Shown here: positions 1 to 7,307 of the stretch, in pieces
How positions within the stretch are numbered: the stretch's first letter is position 1
How the letters are laid out: the number at the start of each line of letters is the position of its first letter
Source: Caryophanales bacterium UBA1744
GTDB taxonomy: Bacteria; Bacillota_I; Bacilli_A; RFN20; CAG-826
Direction of reading: 5' to 3'
Assembly: GCA_002314915.1 (NCBI GenBank)
Contig: DCHU01000004.1
Location: 1-11,619 of the forward strand
DNA length: 11,619 bases
Notes under the pieces: generated by a model
Seen by the model: only the letters and a program-made list of their open reading frames with translations
Told to the model about the DNA's origin: nothing
Database searches by the model: none
Translations under genes and position numbers: made by a program

Positions 1-1517
1 TGAACATCCTCACCGTCGGAAAGGCATCTTTAGGTCTAGCTAAACACATCTTGATGACCGTTCCTGAAGGAGAGAAAAGCGTCGCTATCTCTAGAGATTC
101 TAGAATCAACAGCGACCTATTCGCGAAAGTTGCCGCGGAAGTGTTCGCTTCAAACGGCATCAAAGTGTATATCTATAAAGATATTTCACCGGTACCTACC
201 GTTTCTTTTGCCACAAGATTCCTCCACTGCTCATATGGCGTAATGGTCACCGCCTCGCACAACCCATCAAAATACAACGGTTATAAAGTCTACGGTTCAG
301 ATGGCTGCCAAATCACAGACGAGGCGGCTAATAGCATCCTCGCAAAAATCAACGCGATCAACGCGCTCAAGTTACCTGAGAGACTCACATTCGAAGAATA
401 TATGGAGCAAGGTCTCATCGAATACATCTCCGATGATGTAATGGATGAGTACATTAAAAATGTAAAATCGCAATCATTGTTGGGCGATTATCCTGTTGAT
501 AGGGATGTTTCAATCGTCTATTCACCACTCAACGGAACCGGTTTAGTCCCTGTTTTACGAGTGCTCAAAGAACAAGGATTTACCAACATCACCGTTGTTA
601 AGGAACAAGAAAAGCCAGATGGACATTTCCCAACCTGCCCATACCCAAACCCAGAGATCAGAGAGACTCTTGCCTTAGGCTTGTCCTATTGCAAATCGCA
701 TGATGCTGACTTGATGCTCGCAACCGACCCAGACTGCGATAGAGTTGGCATTGCTGTAAAGAACGCTGATGGCGAACATGAACTCTTAACAGGCAACCAG
801 GTTGGTTTATTGCTTTTGAACTATGTTTGCGAAAGAAGAATCGCCATGGGAACAATGCCTGAGCACCCAATCGCGGTGAAATCGCTCGTCTCCATGGACC
901 TCGCAAACAAAATCGCGGAACACTACGGTGTCGAATGCAGAGACGTCTTAACCGGATTTAAATATATCGGGGAGCAAATCGGATATCTCGAAGCGGAAGG
1001 AAAAGAAGGCTCATACATCTTCGGATTCGAAGAATCATATGGTTATCTAACCGGCACATACGTCAGAGATAAAGACGGCGTAAACGGAGCCGCGATGATC
1101 GCCGAGATGTTCGCATACTATAAGACCCAGGGAATCTCGCTCTTAGACAAGCTTGAAGAAATCTGGAAAGAGTACGGATACTGTTTAAACACAATCCACA
1201 CCTATGAATTCGAAGGTCCAAAGGGATTGTCCACAATGAATAGCATCGTAGATTCATTTAGACAGCTGAAATCCCACTTCTGCAACCTCCAAATCAATGA
1301 GATGGTTGATTATTCAAAAGGAATAAACGGACTCCCTAAATCGAACGTTATCAAAATCAGCCTATCAGGAGGATACACCATCATAGTAAGACCTTCTGGA
1401 ACGGAGCCTAAACTCAAGGTATATATCTCGATTAAGTCAGACTCAAAAGAAAGAGCCTCGACTATTGAAGCGAGACTCGCTCAATTGGTTAAGAATTACT
1501 TTACTCAGGGAATTTAA
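1..1517 (+). CDS. pgcA: Alpha-phosphoglucomutase/phosphomannomutase (5' partial)
   Basis: This enzyme interconverts hexose 1- and 6-phosphates in the cytoplasm and feeds nucleotide-sugar and cell-envelope glycan synthesis. All signatures of the alpha-D-phosphohexomutase superfamily are visible. The phosphoserine loop TASHNP is encoded at about 249-266, with the catalytic Ser codon at 255. The metal-binding loop DPDCDR starts at 726, where the family usually has DPDADR. The sugar-binding loop GFEESYG starts at 1023, and the phosphate-binding loop RPSGTEPK starts at 1389. The frame is open from base 3 to the stop at 1515-1517. An ATG at 51 is internal, because residues encoded before it (NILTVGKASLGLA) match the conserved segment after the N-terminal GAGTNRM motif of Bacillus PgcA. 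About 60 N-terminal residues therefore lie outside the window. The last 17 bp overlap the convergent kinase gene. Whether glucose or mannose phosphate is preferred cannot be read from the sequence; the FEESYG loop favours phosphoglucomutase. Confidence 0.9.
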   Translation, partial: NILTVGKASLGLAKHILMTVPEGEKSVAISRDSRINSDLFAKVAAEVFASNGIKVYIYKDISPVPTVSFATRFLHCSYGVMVTASHNPSKYNGYKVYGSDGCQITDEAANSILAKINAINALKLPERLTFEEYMEQGLIEYISDDVMDEYIKNVKSQSLLGDYPVDRDVSIVYSPLNGTGLVPVLRVLKEQGFTNITVVKEQEKPDGHFPTCPYPNPEIRETLALGLSYCKSHDADLMLATDPDCDRVGIAVKNADGEHELLTGNQVGLLLLNYVCERRIAMGTMPEHPIAVKSLVSMDLANKIAEHYGVECRDVLTGFKYIGEQIGYLEAEGKEGSYIFGFEESYGYLTGTYVRDKDGVNGAAMIAEMFAYYKTQGISLLDKLEEIWKEYGYCLNTIHTYEFEGPKGLSTMNSIVDSFRQLKSHFCNLQINEMVDYSKGINGLPKSNVIKISLSGGYTIIVRPSGTEPKLKVYISIKSDSKERASTIEARLAQLVKNYFTQGI

Positions 1518-3192
1518 TCCTGAATGTCGTTCCGACATCCAACTCAGATTCGAGCTCAAGCTTCAAATCGTAGTAGTTGCAAATGTGTTTAACGATAGCA
1601 AGCCCTAAACCTGTGCCGCCGTTTTTGCGGGAACGAGCCTTATCGACTCGGAAGAATCTCTCAAAGACACGCGACTGGTTCTCGCTTGCGATACCAATGC
1701 CGGTATCTTTGACAACAATGGTTCTATCCTCACTCGAAGAAGTGATTGTGATGGAACCTTTTTCTTTGTTGTACTTAATGGCATTCTCAACGATGTTCTT
1801 AATAAGTCTTTCAAAGTCTTCAAGGTTGATTTTGGTGACAAAGGATGTTCCATCCTGGGTGATGGACACTTCTTTTTCGTTCGCCTGGAATCTAAGTGAA
1901 TCAACGACGGTATTGATGACGGAGCAGACATCCACTTCCTCAACCGGCCTAAGCGATTCTCTCTCAAGCGATGAGAGGGTAAGCATGTCAGAGATGATCT
2001 TATTCATGCGGTGTGAGTTAGCCACGCACTTCTCAATGGCGCTATTGATTTCAGTCTCATCGTTGATCGTGCCGTTCTCAATGAGCTGAAGATAGCCGAT
2101 AGTCGTGGTTAAAGGGCTCTTAAGTTCATGGCTTGCATTGGCAAAGAACTGTTTCTTCATCTCGGAAGAGTTGTAGTCCTCGGTTATGTCTACCATAAGG
2201 AGGGAGGCACCGCTCTTATCCTCTTTAACGACTGATTTGGCCCATTGATAATGGATTGGGTTGATGACGCACTGATAATAACGTCCATCAATCTTCTCGA
2301 TGAAATCCATTCCCTTGTTGGTTTGGATGACCACGGAGAAATTAGATGTGATTGTCTGACTTATTGGAAGCGTATCAAAATGTCTGCCTTGGATATCTTC
2401 TCTCTCAAACCCGAATATGCTCAAAGCTGCTTCATTGATCATAACTACTTTGTAGTTGCCATCCAAAACAACAAGGCCTTGTGAGAATGAGTCTAAAATG
2501 AAGTCCAGCTTCTGATTGGAAATCCTCGTTTCCTCAAGTTGTCTTACGAGTTTATGGCGGGAGTCTCTAAGGATATAAGCAAGATACGCAACGTCATCTT
2601 TATACTCACCGGATGGATTCGTCTGAGTAATTGCCTGAAGTTTTAAAACCTGCTGTTTGAGAGGAAGCAATGAGCGTTTGAATTGGAAATAGAAGCCGAT
2701 ATATGCGACGACACATAAGATGAATGCGGTGATATTACCATAGATGGTAAGATTCTTTGCGACCCTATAGCCCGTTGATACTGATTTAGCAACACGAACC
2801 ACCAAGGTTCTCTTCTTGCATTCTCTATAAACAACGAAGGCGTTTGATTTAAGGCTGTCGTCATGCTGCAGTTTTGCAACGCCCCTCTTCTCTTCATTGA
2901 ATTTAGGATCGGGGACGAACACATCGGTGTGAGTGTCATGAGTTGGCGTGCTGATACCGATGTCATAGACGGTGATGTGCATGAAATTGGAATCCTTAAC
3001 CGCTGAAATGATGGTGTCGATATCCTCATTTCCGTCATCTAGTCTCACAACGATGTTATCGGCGAGCATCATTGACTCATTGCGGTCGCTTCTAGAGGAG
3101 GTAGAAAAGAAAAACGTGGTCGTCAAAAAGAAGACCATGAACAGGGCTAATGAGATGAAAAAGTTTCTAATTAAGACGTGTTTTTTGTTCAT
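1501..3192 (-). CDS. PhoR-like membrane sensor histidine kinase
   Basis: This 563-residue sensor kinase autophosphorylates on His and passes phosphate to the response regulator encoded directly upstream. Domains in order: membrane segment at about 11-30; an extracytoplasmic sensor region of about 115 residues (roughly 33-148); a second membrane segment at about 149-171; a HAMP/linker-like stretch; a PAS domain at about 229-340; a HisKA domain with FANASHELKSPLT, phospho-acceptor His355; and a HATPase domain with N box NIVENAIKYN (466-475), G1 DTGIGI (496-501), F box FERFF and G2 GGTGLGLAIV (525-534). The order TM-sensor-TM-PAS-HisKA-HATPase is that of the PhoR/WalK class. The start ATG overlaps the regulator stop by one base (TAATG), so translation is probably coupled; no separate Shine-Dalgarno is obvious. 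No phosphate-transport genes are adjacent, so a PhoR role is not shown and the signal is unknown. Confidence 0.93.
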   Translation of the reverse strand: MNKKHVLIRNFFISLALFMVFFLTTTFFFSTSSRSDRNESMMLADNIVVRLDDGNEDIDTIISAVKDSNFMHITVYDIGISTPTHDTHTDVFVPDPKFNEEKRGVAKLQHDDSLKSNAFVVYRECKKRTLVVRVAKSVSTGYRVAKNLTIYGNITAFILCVVAYIGFYFQFKRSLLPLKQQVLKLQAITQTNPSGEYKDDVAYLAYILRDSRHKLVRQLEETRISNQKLDFILDSFSQGLVVLDGNYKVVMINEAALSIFGFEREDIQGRHFDTLPISQTITSNFSVVIQTNKGMDFIEKIDGRYYQCVINPIHYQWAKSVVKEDKSGASLLMVDITEDYNSSEMKKQFFANASHELKSPLTTTIGYLQLIENGTINDETEINSAIEKCVANSHRMNKIISDMLTLSSLERESLRPVEEVDVCSVINTVVDSLRFQANEKEVSITQDGTSFVTKINLEDFERLIKNIVENAIKYNKEKGSITITSSSEDRTIVVKDTGIGIASENQSRVFERFFRVDKARSRKNGGTGLGLAIVKHICNYYDLKLELESELDVGTTFRIKFPE

Positions 3193-3899
3193 TAATCAAT
3201 TCTGTAACCGGCATTGAAAACTGTTTTTATAAAAGTTTTCTCTGTATCTCCTAGTTTCTCACGAATTGCCTTAATGTGCATATCAATTGTTCTAAATTGT
3301 TTCTTTAATTTATCAGCATCTGCTGTTTCACCATATATTTCATTGGCGATATCGCTCTTGTTGACCACTTTTCCTTTGCCAACAAATAGCATCTCAGCAA
3401 CTTTGTATTCGCTTGGTGTAAGATCAACGAGTTTTCCTTGGTAGCGGACCACTTTATTGTCGGTGTCCAAAGAACGCTCTCCGATAACGATTGCGTTACT
3501 TGTATCTTTGATACTGGATTGGATATGTCTTCTGTAATGAGCGTTGATTCTTGAGATGAGCTCATTGATGTCGAATGGTTTTGGAATGTAGTCATCCGCA
3601 CCTAAATCAAGTCCCTCGATTCTATCCTGGACCATCGATTTGGCGGATACGATTACAATGACGACGTCTCTGAAATCTGGATCTGATTTGAGTTTCTTCA
3701 AGACATCGATGCCCTGAACTCCAGGAAGCATCAAGTCCAAAAGAACCATATTAGGTTTCTTAAGCTTGATGGCACCTAAGAATTCCTCACCTGAACCAAA
3801 GGAAAATACTTTAAATCCTTGGCTTCTTAAAGATAGGTTAATAACCTCTGCAATCTCAGTGTCGTCTTCGACCGAGAATATCGTGTAATCCAAATTCAT
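3192..3899 (-). CDS. OmpR/PhoB-family response regulator
   Basis: This 235-residue transcription factor is activated by the kinase that follows it. The receiver domain (about 1-120) shows the acidic pocket EDD (11-13), phospho-acceptor Asp55 in LLDLMLPG, the switch residue Ser85 and the conserved Lys107 in PKPF. The C-terminal winged helix (about 130-235) ends with the typical RTIDMHIKAIREKL segment and the NAGYRI wing. I place the start at ATG 3899 (MNLDYTIFSVEDD), which gives the normal family length. An ATG two codons earlier (3905) is possible. The frame is open up to 3962, but that extension has no family counterpart and runs through the probable promoter. No Shine-Dalgarno is visible before either ATG; instead a perfect TATAAT lies at 3912-3907, predicting transcription to begin at or next to the 3899 ATG. 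The regulon is unknown. Confidence 0.9.
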   Translation of the reverse strand: MNLDYTIFSVEDDTEIAEVINLSLRSQGFKVFSFGSGEEFLGAIKLKKPNMVLLDLMLPGVQGIDVLKKLKSDPDFRDVVIVIVSAKSMVQDRIEGLDLGADDYIPKPFDINELISRINAHYRRHIQSSIKDTSNAIVIGERSLDTDNKVVRYQGKLVDLTPSEYKVAEMLFVGKGKVVNKSDIANEIYGETADADKLKKQFRTIDMHIKAIREKLGDTEKTFIKTVFNAGYRID

Positions 3900-3906
3900 G
3901 AACATA

Positions 3907-3936
3907 ATTATAATGCACGCACTTACATAATGTAAT
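3907..3936 (-). promoter_or_regulatory. Predicted promoter of the two-component operon (leaderless type)
   Basis: On the minus strand a perfect TATAAT lies at 3912-3907. A weak -35 candidate, ATTACA (four of six consensus bases), sits 18 nt further upstream. A start site seven bases downstream of the -10 falls at about 3900, immediately before ATG 3899, so the mRNA would be leaderless or have a one-base leader. This is prediction from position alone. Confidence 0.5.
3923..3935. promoter_or_regulatory. Palindrome overlapping the regulator promoter, candidate operator
   Basis: TTACATAATGTAA is a perfect 6-1-6 inverted repeat on DNA. It covers part of the spacer and the weak -35 of the predicted regulator promoter. 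Its placement suits a repressor or an autoregulatory site, but no binding protein can be named from sequence. Confidence 0.3.
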
Positions 3937-3967
3937 TGTTGTTTATTGCTAAATAATGTCATTCATT

Positions 3968-4000
3968 GAAAAAGAAAAGCCTCAGCGGTTTTTCTGAGGC
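3968..4000 (-). terminator. Intrinsic terminator of the acetyltransferase gene
   Basis: On the minus strand GCCTCAG, an 8-nt loop and CTGAGGC (4000-3979) form a 7-bp stem, followed by TTTTCTTTTT. The stem begins on the last base of the acetyltransferase TAG stop. It separates that gene from the two-component operon. Confidence 0.85.
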
Positions 4001-4476
4001 TATTCGAGAACTTCTTCCATGATTATCTGCTGAGGTTTGAATCCATTTTTGTTGTAGAACTCTATTGCGGGATCATTCCCATCCCACACATCGAGCGTCA
4101 CGCTTACGCAGCCAATACCCTTGGCTTCCTTTTTTACGTATTCGAGCATCGTTGTTCCGATGCCCTTGCCTCGATAATCATCACGGACTACCAAATCGTC
4201 AATGAACATCGTTTTTCTCTTTACCTTTGCAGGAGTTTCTTCACTGATTCTTATCCAGCAGAAAGCATGAGCCACCACTACACCATCTATGTCATAGACA
4301 TAAACAGGCTTTGAATCATCTGCAATAATCGCTTCTAACTGCTCTCTTGAGTATTTATAGCCGTCTTCTTTAAAAATGTCGGGCCTGATTTTGTTATGTA
4401 TCTTCAAGACCTGCTCAAGGAGCACGAGTATGTCTTTTATATCGTTCTTGCTTGCTCTTCTAATCACGTTTGCCAT
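4000..4476 (-). CDS. GNAT-family N-acetyltransferase
   Basis: This 158-residue single-domain acetyltransferase would transfer the acetyl group of acetyl-CoA to an unidentified amine. The acetyl-CoA pyrophosphate-binding motif A reads YRGKGIG (101-107) after the beta strand FIDDLVVRDD. The C-terminal motif B region reads AIEFYNKNGF (137-146). N-terminal RRASKNDIKDI is a common GNAT opening strand and helix. The length is normal for the family. The gene is transcribed alone, with a terminator on its stop codon. The ATG at 4476 lacks a Shine-Dalgarno. Substrate cannot be deduced; protein N-terminal, antibiotic or metabolite acetylation are all open. Confidence 0.88.
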   Translation of the reverse strand: MANVIRRASKNDIKDILVLLEQVLKIHNKIRPDIFKEDGYKYSREQLEAIIADDSKPVYVYDIDGVVVAHAFCWIRISEETPAKVKRKTMFIDDLVVRDDYRGKGIGTTMLEYVKKEAKGIGCVSVTLDVWDGNDPAIEFYNKNGFKPQQIIMEEVLE

Positions 4477-4482
4477 ACGACA

Positions 4483-4488
4483 ATAATA
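4483..4488 (-). promoter_or_regulatory. Candidate -10 box of the acetyltransferase gene
   Basis: TATTAT (five of six consensus) lies six bases upstream of the ATG, so a start site seven bases downstream would be the A of the ATG itself. No good -35 is seen at normal spacing. A competing option is TTGAAA (4550-4545) with AATAAA (4527-4522), spacing 17, which would give a leader of about 40 nt without a Shine-Dalgarno. Confidence 0.3.
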
Positions 4489-4565
4489 AACCTGTTATTT
4501 ATTATTAACTATGTTAGTTTTTTTATTTTTCGTTTGATAACCGCTTTCAATACAAAAGTGCGCAA

Positions 4566-4597
4566 ATGTGCACGATAATAATGTGTACGCAATAATG
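4566..4597 (+). repeat. Imperfect tandem repeat upstream of guaA
   Basis: Two adjacent units of about 15-17 bp, both starting ATGTG and containing YACG then AATA, lie at 4566-4580 and 4581-4597. In RNA, GUGCAC (4568-4573) could pair with GUGUAC (4583-4588) around a 9-nt loop. The element ends eight bases before the guaA Shine-Dalgarno, so it could be an operator or a small leader hairpin. I could not find a convincing guaA promoter near it. Confidence 0.3.
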
Positions 4598-4617
4598 CAG
4601 AATTGGAGATGCATATA

Positions 4618-6144
4618 ATGTCAAAACAAGAAATCCTCGTATTGGACTTTGGTAGCCAGTACAACCAATTGATTGCTAGACGTATCCGTGATTTGGGAGT
4701 TTATTCCGAACTCGTTTCTTTCGATATCTCAATCGAGGAAATCAAATCAAGAAACGTCATGGGCATTGTTCTCAGCGGCGGTCCTAACAGCGTTTATGAC
4801 GAGAAGTCATTCCGTTGTGACCCAAAGATCTTTGAATTAGGAATCCCTGTGTTGGGTATTTGCTACGGAATGCAATACTTATCCCACATGTCAGGCGGTA
4901 AAGTCGTTCCTAGCTCAAATAGAGAATATGGCGGCAAGAATATCACCTTCAAGCACGGCGTACTCTTCAAAGGCTTGCCAGAGACATGGCAGGTTTGGAT
5001 GAGCCATGGTGACTCAGTTATCGAATTGCCAGAGGGATTCGAAGTCCTCGCTTCAACCGATGACTGCCCTATCGTCTCATTCCAAAATCTCGAAAAGAAA
5101 CTATTCGGCGTTCAGTTTCACCCAGAAGTCAACGATTCCATTTATGGAAAAGAGCTCCTCAGAAACTTCATCTATGATGTCTGCGGATGCGACAACACAT
5201 GGAACATGGACTCATATATCCAGGAAAAGATTGAAGAAATAAGAGCAACCGTCGGCGACAAGAAAGTCCTTCTTGGCGTTTCGGGCGGCGTTGACTCCAC
5301 AGTTGCCGCAGTCTTGATCAATAAGGCAATCGGCAGCCAGTTAACATGTATGTTCATCGATCATGGACTTCTAAGAAAAGACGAAGCCAAGATCGTCATG
5401 GAAAGATTCAACAGATTCAGCATCAATGTCATGTTGATTGACGCAAGCGAACTCTTCCTTGGAAGACTCGCAGGCGTTGATGATCCAGAAAAGAAGAGAA
5501 AAATCATCGGCAACACATTCGTCGAAGTCTTCGATACCGAATCATCGAAACTCGGAGAGTTTGACTTCCTCGGACAGGGCACCTTATATACAGACGTCAT
5601 CGAGTCAGGCACAAAGACCGCTCAGACAATCAAGTCCCACCACAACGTCGGCGGACTTCCAGCTTATATGAGAATGAAGCTCCTCGAACCACTCAACAAG
5701 TTATTCAAAGATGAAGTTAGAGAGCTTGGAAGAAGACTCGGAATCGATGAGGAACTCGTTGCTAGACAGCCATTCCCAGGACCTGGCATCGCAATCCGTA
5801 TCATCGGCGATATCACAAAAGAAAAGATTAAGCTCGTTCAGGACTCAGATCTCATCTTAAGAGAAGAAATCAAACGCGCTGGACTTGAAACAAAGATCTG
5901 GCAGTACTTCACAGTCTTAACAAACGTAAGATCTGTCGGTGTCATGGGCGATCAGCGTACCTATATGTACACCCTCGCATTAAGGCTTGTTAACTCAATC
6001 GACGGCATGTCCGCTGATTACTATAAGCTCTCATATGACGTTATCGACATCATCTCAAGACGTATCGTTAACGAAGTTAAGGGAATCAACAGAGTTGTTC
6101 TCGATGTCACAAGCAAACCACCTGCAACAATCGAGTGGGAGTGA
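4618..6144 (+). CDS. guaA: GMP synthase (glutamine-hydrolysing)
   Basis: GuaA converts XMP, ATP and glutamine to GMP, the last step of de novo guanine nucleotide synthesis in the cytoplasm. The N-terminal class I glutamine amidotransferase domain (about 1-195) has nucleophile Cys82 in GICYGMQ and the partners His168 and Glu170 in QFHPE. The ATP-pyrophosphatase domain carries the PP-loop SGGVDS (222-227). The C-terminal dimerisation domain ends with the family terminus KPPATIEWE. At 508 residues it is of normal length. The start is ATG 4618 (MSKQEILVLDFGSQY), because GGAG at 4605-4608 sits nine bases before it; the frame also contains TTG 4603 and ATG 4609, but these overlap or follow that ribosome site too closely. 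xpt follows after 19 bp in one operon. Confidence 0.97.
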   Translation: MSKQEILVLDFGSQYNQLIARRIRDLGVYSELVSFDISIEEIKSRNVMGIVLSGGPNSVYDEKSFRCDPKIFELGIPVLGICYGMQYLSHMSGGKVVPSSNREYGGKNITFKHGVLFKGLPETWQVWMSHGDSVIELPEGFEVLASTDDCPIVSFQNLEKKLFGVQFHPEVNDSIYGKELLRNFIYDVCGCDNTWNMDSYIQEKIEEIRATVGDKKVLLGVSGGVDSTVAAVLINKAIGSQLTCMFIDHGLLRKDEAKIVMERFNRFSINVMLIDASELFLGRLAGVDDPEKKRKIIGNTFVEVFDTESSKLGEFDFLGQGTLYTDVIESGTKTAQTIKSHHNVGGLPAYMRMKLLEPLNKLFKDEVRELGRRLGIDEELVARQPFPGPGIAIRIIGDITKEKIKLVQDSDLILREEIKRAGLETKIWQYFTVLTNVRSVGVMGDQRTYMYTLALRLVNSIDGMSADYYKLSYDVIDIISRRIVNEVKGINRVVLDVTSKPPATIEWE

Positions 6145-6163
6145 TATTTAGGAGGCAACAACA

Positions 6164-6736
6164 ATGAAAGAATTAGAAAGAAAAATCCTTAAGGATGGCG
6201 TCATAATCAACAACGACATCCTCAAAGTAGACTCATTCCTCAACCATCAGATCGACACAGCGATGGTTGTTAGAACTTCTGCCTACATCGCAGCACAGTT
6301 CGAGGATATCGACAAAATCGTGACCGTTGAGACATCAGGCATCGCATACGCAGTCGCAGTCGCAATGGCATACGGAAACGTTCCAGTCGTCTTCGCCAAG
6401 AAGTCCAAGAGCGCAGTCCTCGATTATTCAAACAGCTATCACGCTCAGGTTAAGTCATTCACCAGAAACACAGTTTCAGAAATCTCAATCGACAAGAGAT
6501 TCTTAAGAAAAGGCGAGAGAATCCTCATCGTTGATGACTTCCTTGCAGAAGGTAATGCATCAGTCGGACTTGTTGACCTTTGCAGAAGCGCAGGCGCGGA
6601 TGTACAAGGTGTTGCAGTCATTGTTGAAAAGAGATTCCAGGGCGGCAGAGCAAGACTCGAAGACATGGGCATCAAGGTCGTCAGCTGCGCTAGCATCGCT
6701 AAATTCGAAAACAACAAACCGGTATTCTCAGAATAA
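6164..6736 (+). CDS. xpt: Xanthine phosphoribosyltransferase
   Basis: Xpt salvages xanthine: it joins xanthine to PRPP to give XMP, the substrate of the GuaA enzyme encoded just upstream. The 190-residue protein matches Bacillus Xpt from end to end, including the opening ERKI..DGVII, the VDSFLNHQID segment (22-31) and the PRPP-binding loop ILIVDDFLAEGNA (120-132). Lys155-Arg157 in VEKRFQ fit the family C-terminal pattern. The start ATG 6164 has an AGGAGG site at 6150-6155 with eight bases of spacing. It lies 19 bp after guaA and is closed by its own terminator. In Bacillus xpt is usually paired with pbuX under a purine riboswitch; no pbuX or riboswitch is seen here. Confidence 0.96.
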   Translation: MKELERKILKDGVIINNDILKVDSFLNHQIDTAMVVRTSAYIAAQFEDIDKIVTVETSGIAYAVAVAMAYGNVPVVFAKKSKSAVLDYSNSYHAQVKSFTRNTVSEISIDKRFLRKGERILIVDDFLAEGNASVGLVDLCRSAGADVQGVAVIVEKRFQGGRARLEDMGIKVVSCASIAKFENNKPVFSE

Positions 6737-6743
6737 TTAAGAG

Positions 6744-6769
6744 CCACATCACCAAAGGTGTGGTTTTTT
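6744..6769 (+). terminator. Intrinsic terminator of guaA-xpt
   Basis: CCACA pairs with TGTGG around an inner CC/GG pair with a three-base bulge and AAA loop, followed by TTTTTTC. It starts seven bases after the xpt stop codon. Confidence 0.8.
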
Positions 6770-6854
6770 CTTGTTTCAAATATTTGCCACAAAAAGAAAA
6801 GAACAATTTCCATATTCTTGTATTCGTAATAACCTAGAAAAAAGGAGTTTTCTT

Positions 6855-7232
6855 ATGGAAGAAAATAAAGAAGTTGTTGAAGAGGTCAAGGTCGAAGAGG
6901 CTACACCAGTTGTCGAAGATACAAAGCCAGCATTAATGGCATTCATCTTCGCTATGATCGCATTATGCTTATGCGAATATCCAGTAGTTGGTGCAATCTT
7001 CGGATTCATTGCTTTGAGCAAACTCAAAAAGTGCGGAGTCATCACAAAGAACCCATATAAGGTCTTTATGAGAATCGCAAAGCCAGCAGCTATCGTCGCA
7101 ATCGTCGTTAGCTTCATCATGGTTCCTTTATGGATCGTCGTTGGCGCAATCTATGGACTTGGAATCATCGCATCAATCATCGGCGGCGCAGCAGACGCAA
7201 CCGCAGCAATCGCAACATTGTTCTGCTTATAA
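6855..7232 (+). CDS. Small membrane protein with acidic N-terminal tail, function unknown
   Basis: I do not recognise this 125-residue protein with certainty. The first 25 residues are highly acidic (EENKEVVEEVKVEEA) and likely cytoplasmic or surface-exposed. Hydrophobic stretches follow at about 27-41, 43-55, 75-100 and 102-124, which suggests three or four membrane segments. A basic loop, LSKLKKCGVITKNPYK, lies between the second and third. The layout recalls DUF4190-type small membrane proteins (charged tail, then GAIFGFIAL-like segment followed by a basic loop), but that is only a resemblance. The start ATG 6855 has AAAGGAG (6841-6847) seven bases upstream. The gene stands alone between two terminators, so its context gives no function. 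No confident promoter was found in 6770-6840. Confidence 0.75.
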   Translation: MEENKEVVEEVKVEEATPVVEDTKPALMAFIFAMIALCLCEYPVVGAIFGFIALSKLKKCGVITKNPYKVFMRIAKPAAIVAIVVSFIMVPLWIVVGAIYGLGIIASIIGGAADATAAIATLFCL

Positions 7233-7250
7233 TCAATTGATTAAGAAACT

Positions 7251-7280
7251 AGACGTGATTCCCCTCACGTCTTTTTCTTT
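7251..7280 (+). terminator. Intrinsic terminator of the small membrane protein gene
   Basis: AGACGTGA and TCACGTCT form a perfect 8-bp stem around a six-base loop (7251-7272), followed by a T-rich tract to 7280. It begins 18 bases after the stop codon. Confidence 0.9.
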
Positions 7281-7284
7281 TATC

Positions 7285-7307
7285 AAAAAAGCCCAGATAT
7301 TCCGGGC
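7285..7307 (-). terminator. Intrinsic terminator of the lipid kinase gene
   Basis: On the minus strand GCCCGGA pairs with TATCTGGGC's TCTGGGC half (7307-7291, one G-U pair, three-base loop), followed by TTTTTT (7290-7285). It directly abuts the TAA stop of the gene and lies back to back with the plus-strand terminator. Confidence 0.85.

Noticed and set aside
1505..1523. Bidirectional terminator at the mutase-kinase junction
   Set aside because: The stem is only five or six pairs and neither strand has a following T-tract.
1577..2089. Long plus-strand frame inside the sensor kinase gene
   Set aside because: It is the antisense shadow of the conserved HisKA/HATPase coding region; the minus-strand frame holds every kinase motif.
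3900..3962. N-terminal extension of the response regulator to ATG 3962
   Set aside because: The extra 21 residues have no counterpart in OmpR-family receivers and the segment contains the TATAAT box and the palindrome, so it is upstream regulatory DNA.
4603..4617. Earlier guaA start codons (TTG 4603, ATG 4609)
   Set aside because: They coincide with or directly abut the GGAG site that is correctly spaced for ATG 4618, and GMP synthases begin near MSKQEILVLDFGSQY.
4477..4617. Purine riboswitch upstream of guaA
   Set aside because: I could not find the conserved loop and junction sequences of the purine aptamer; the region is AT-rich with only the short tandem repeat.
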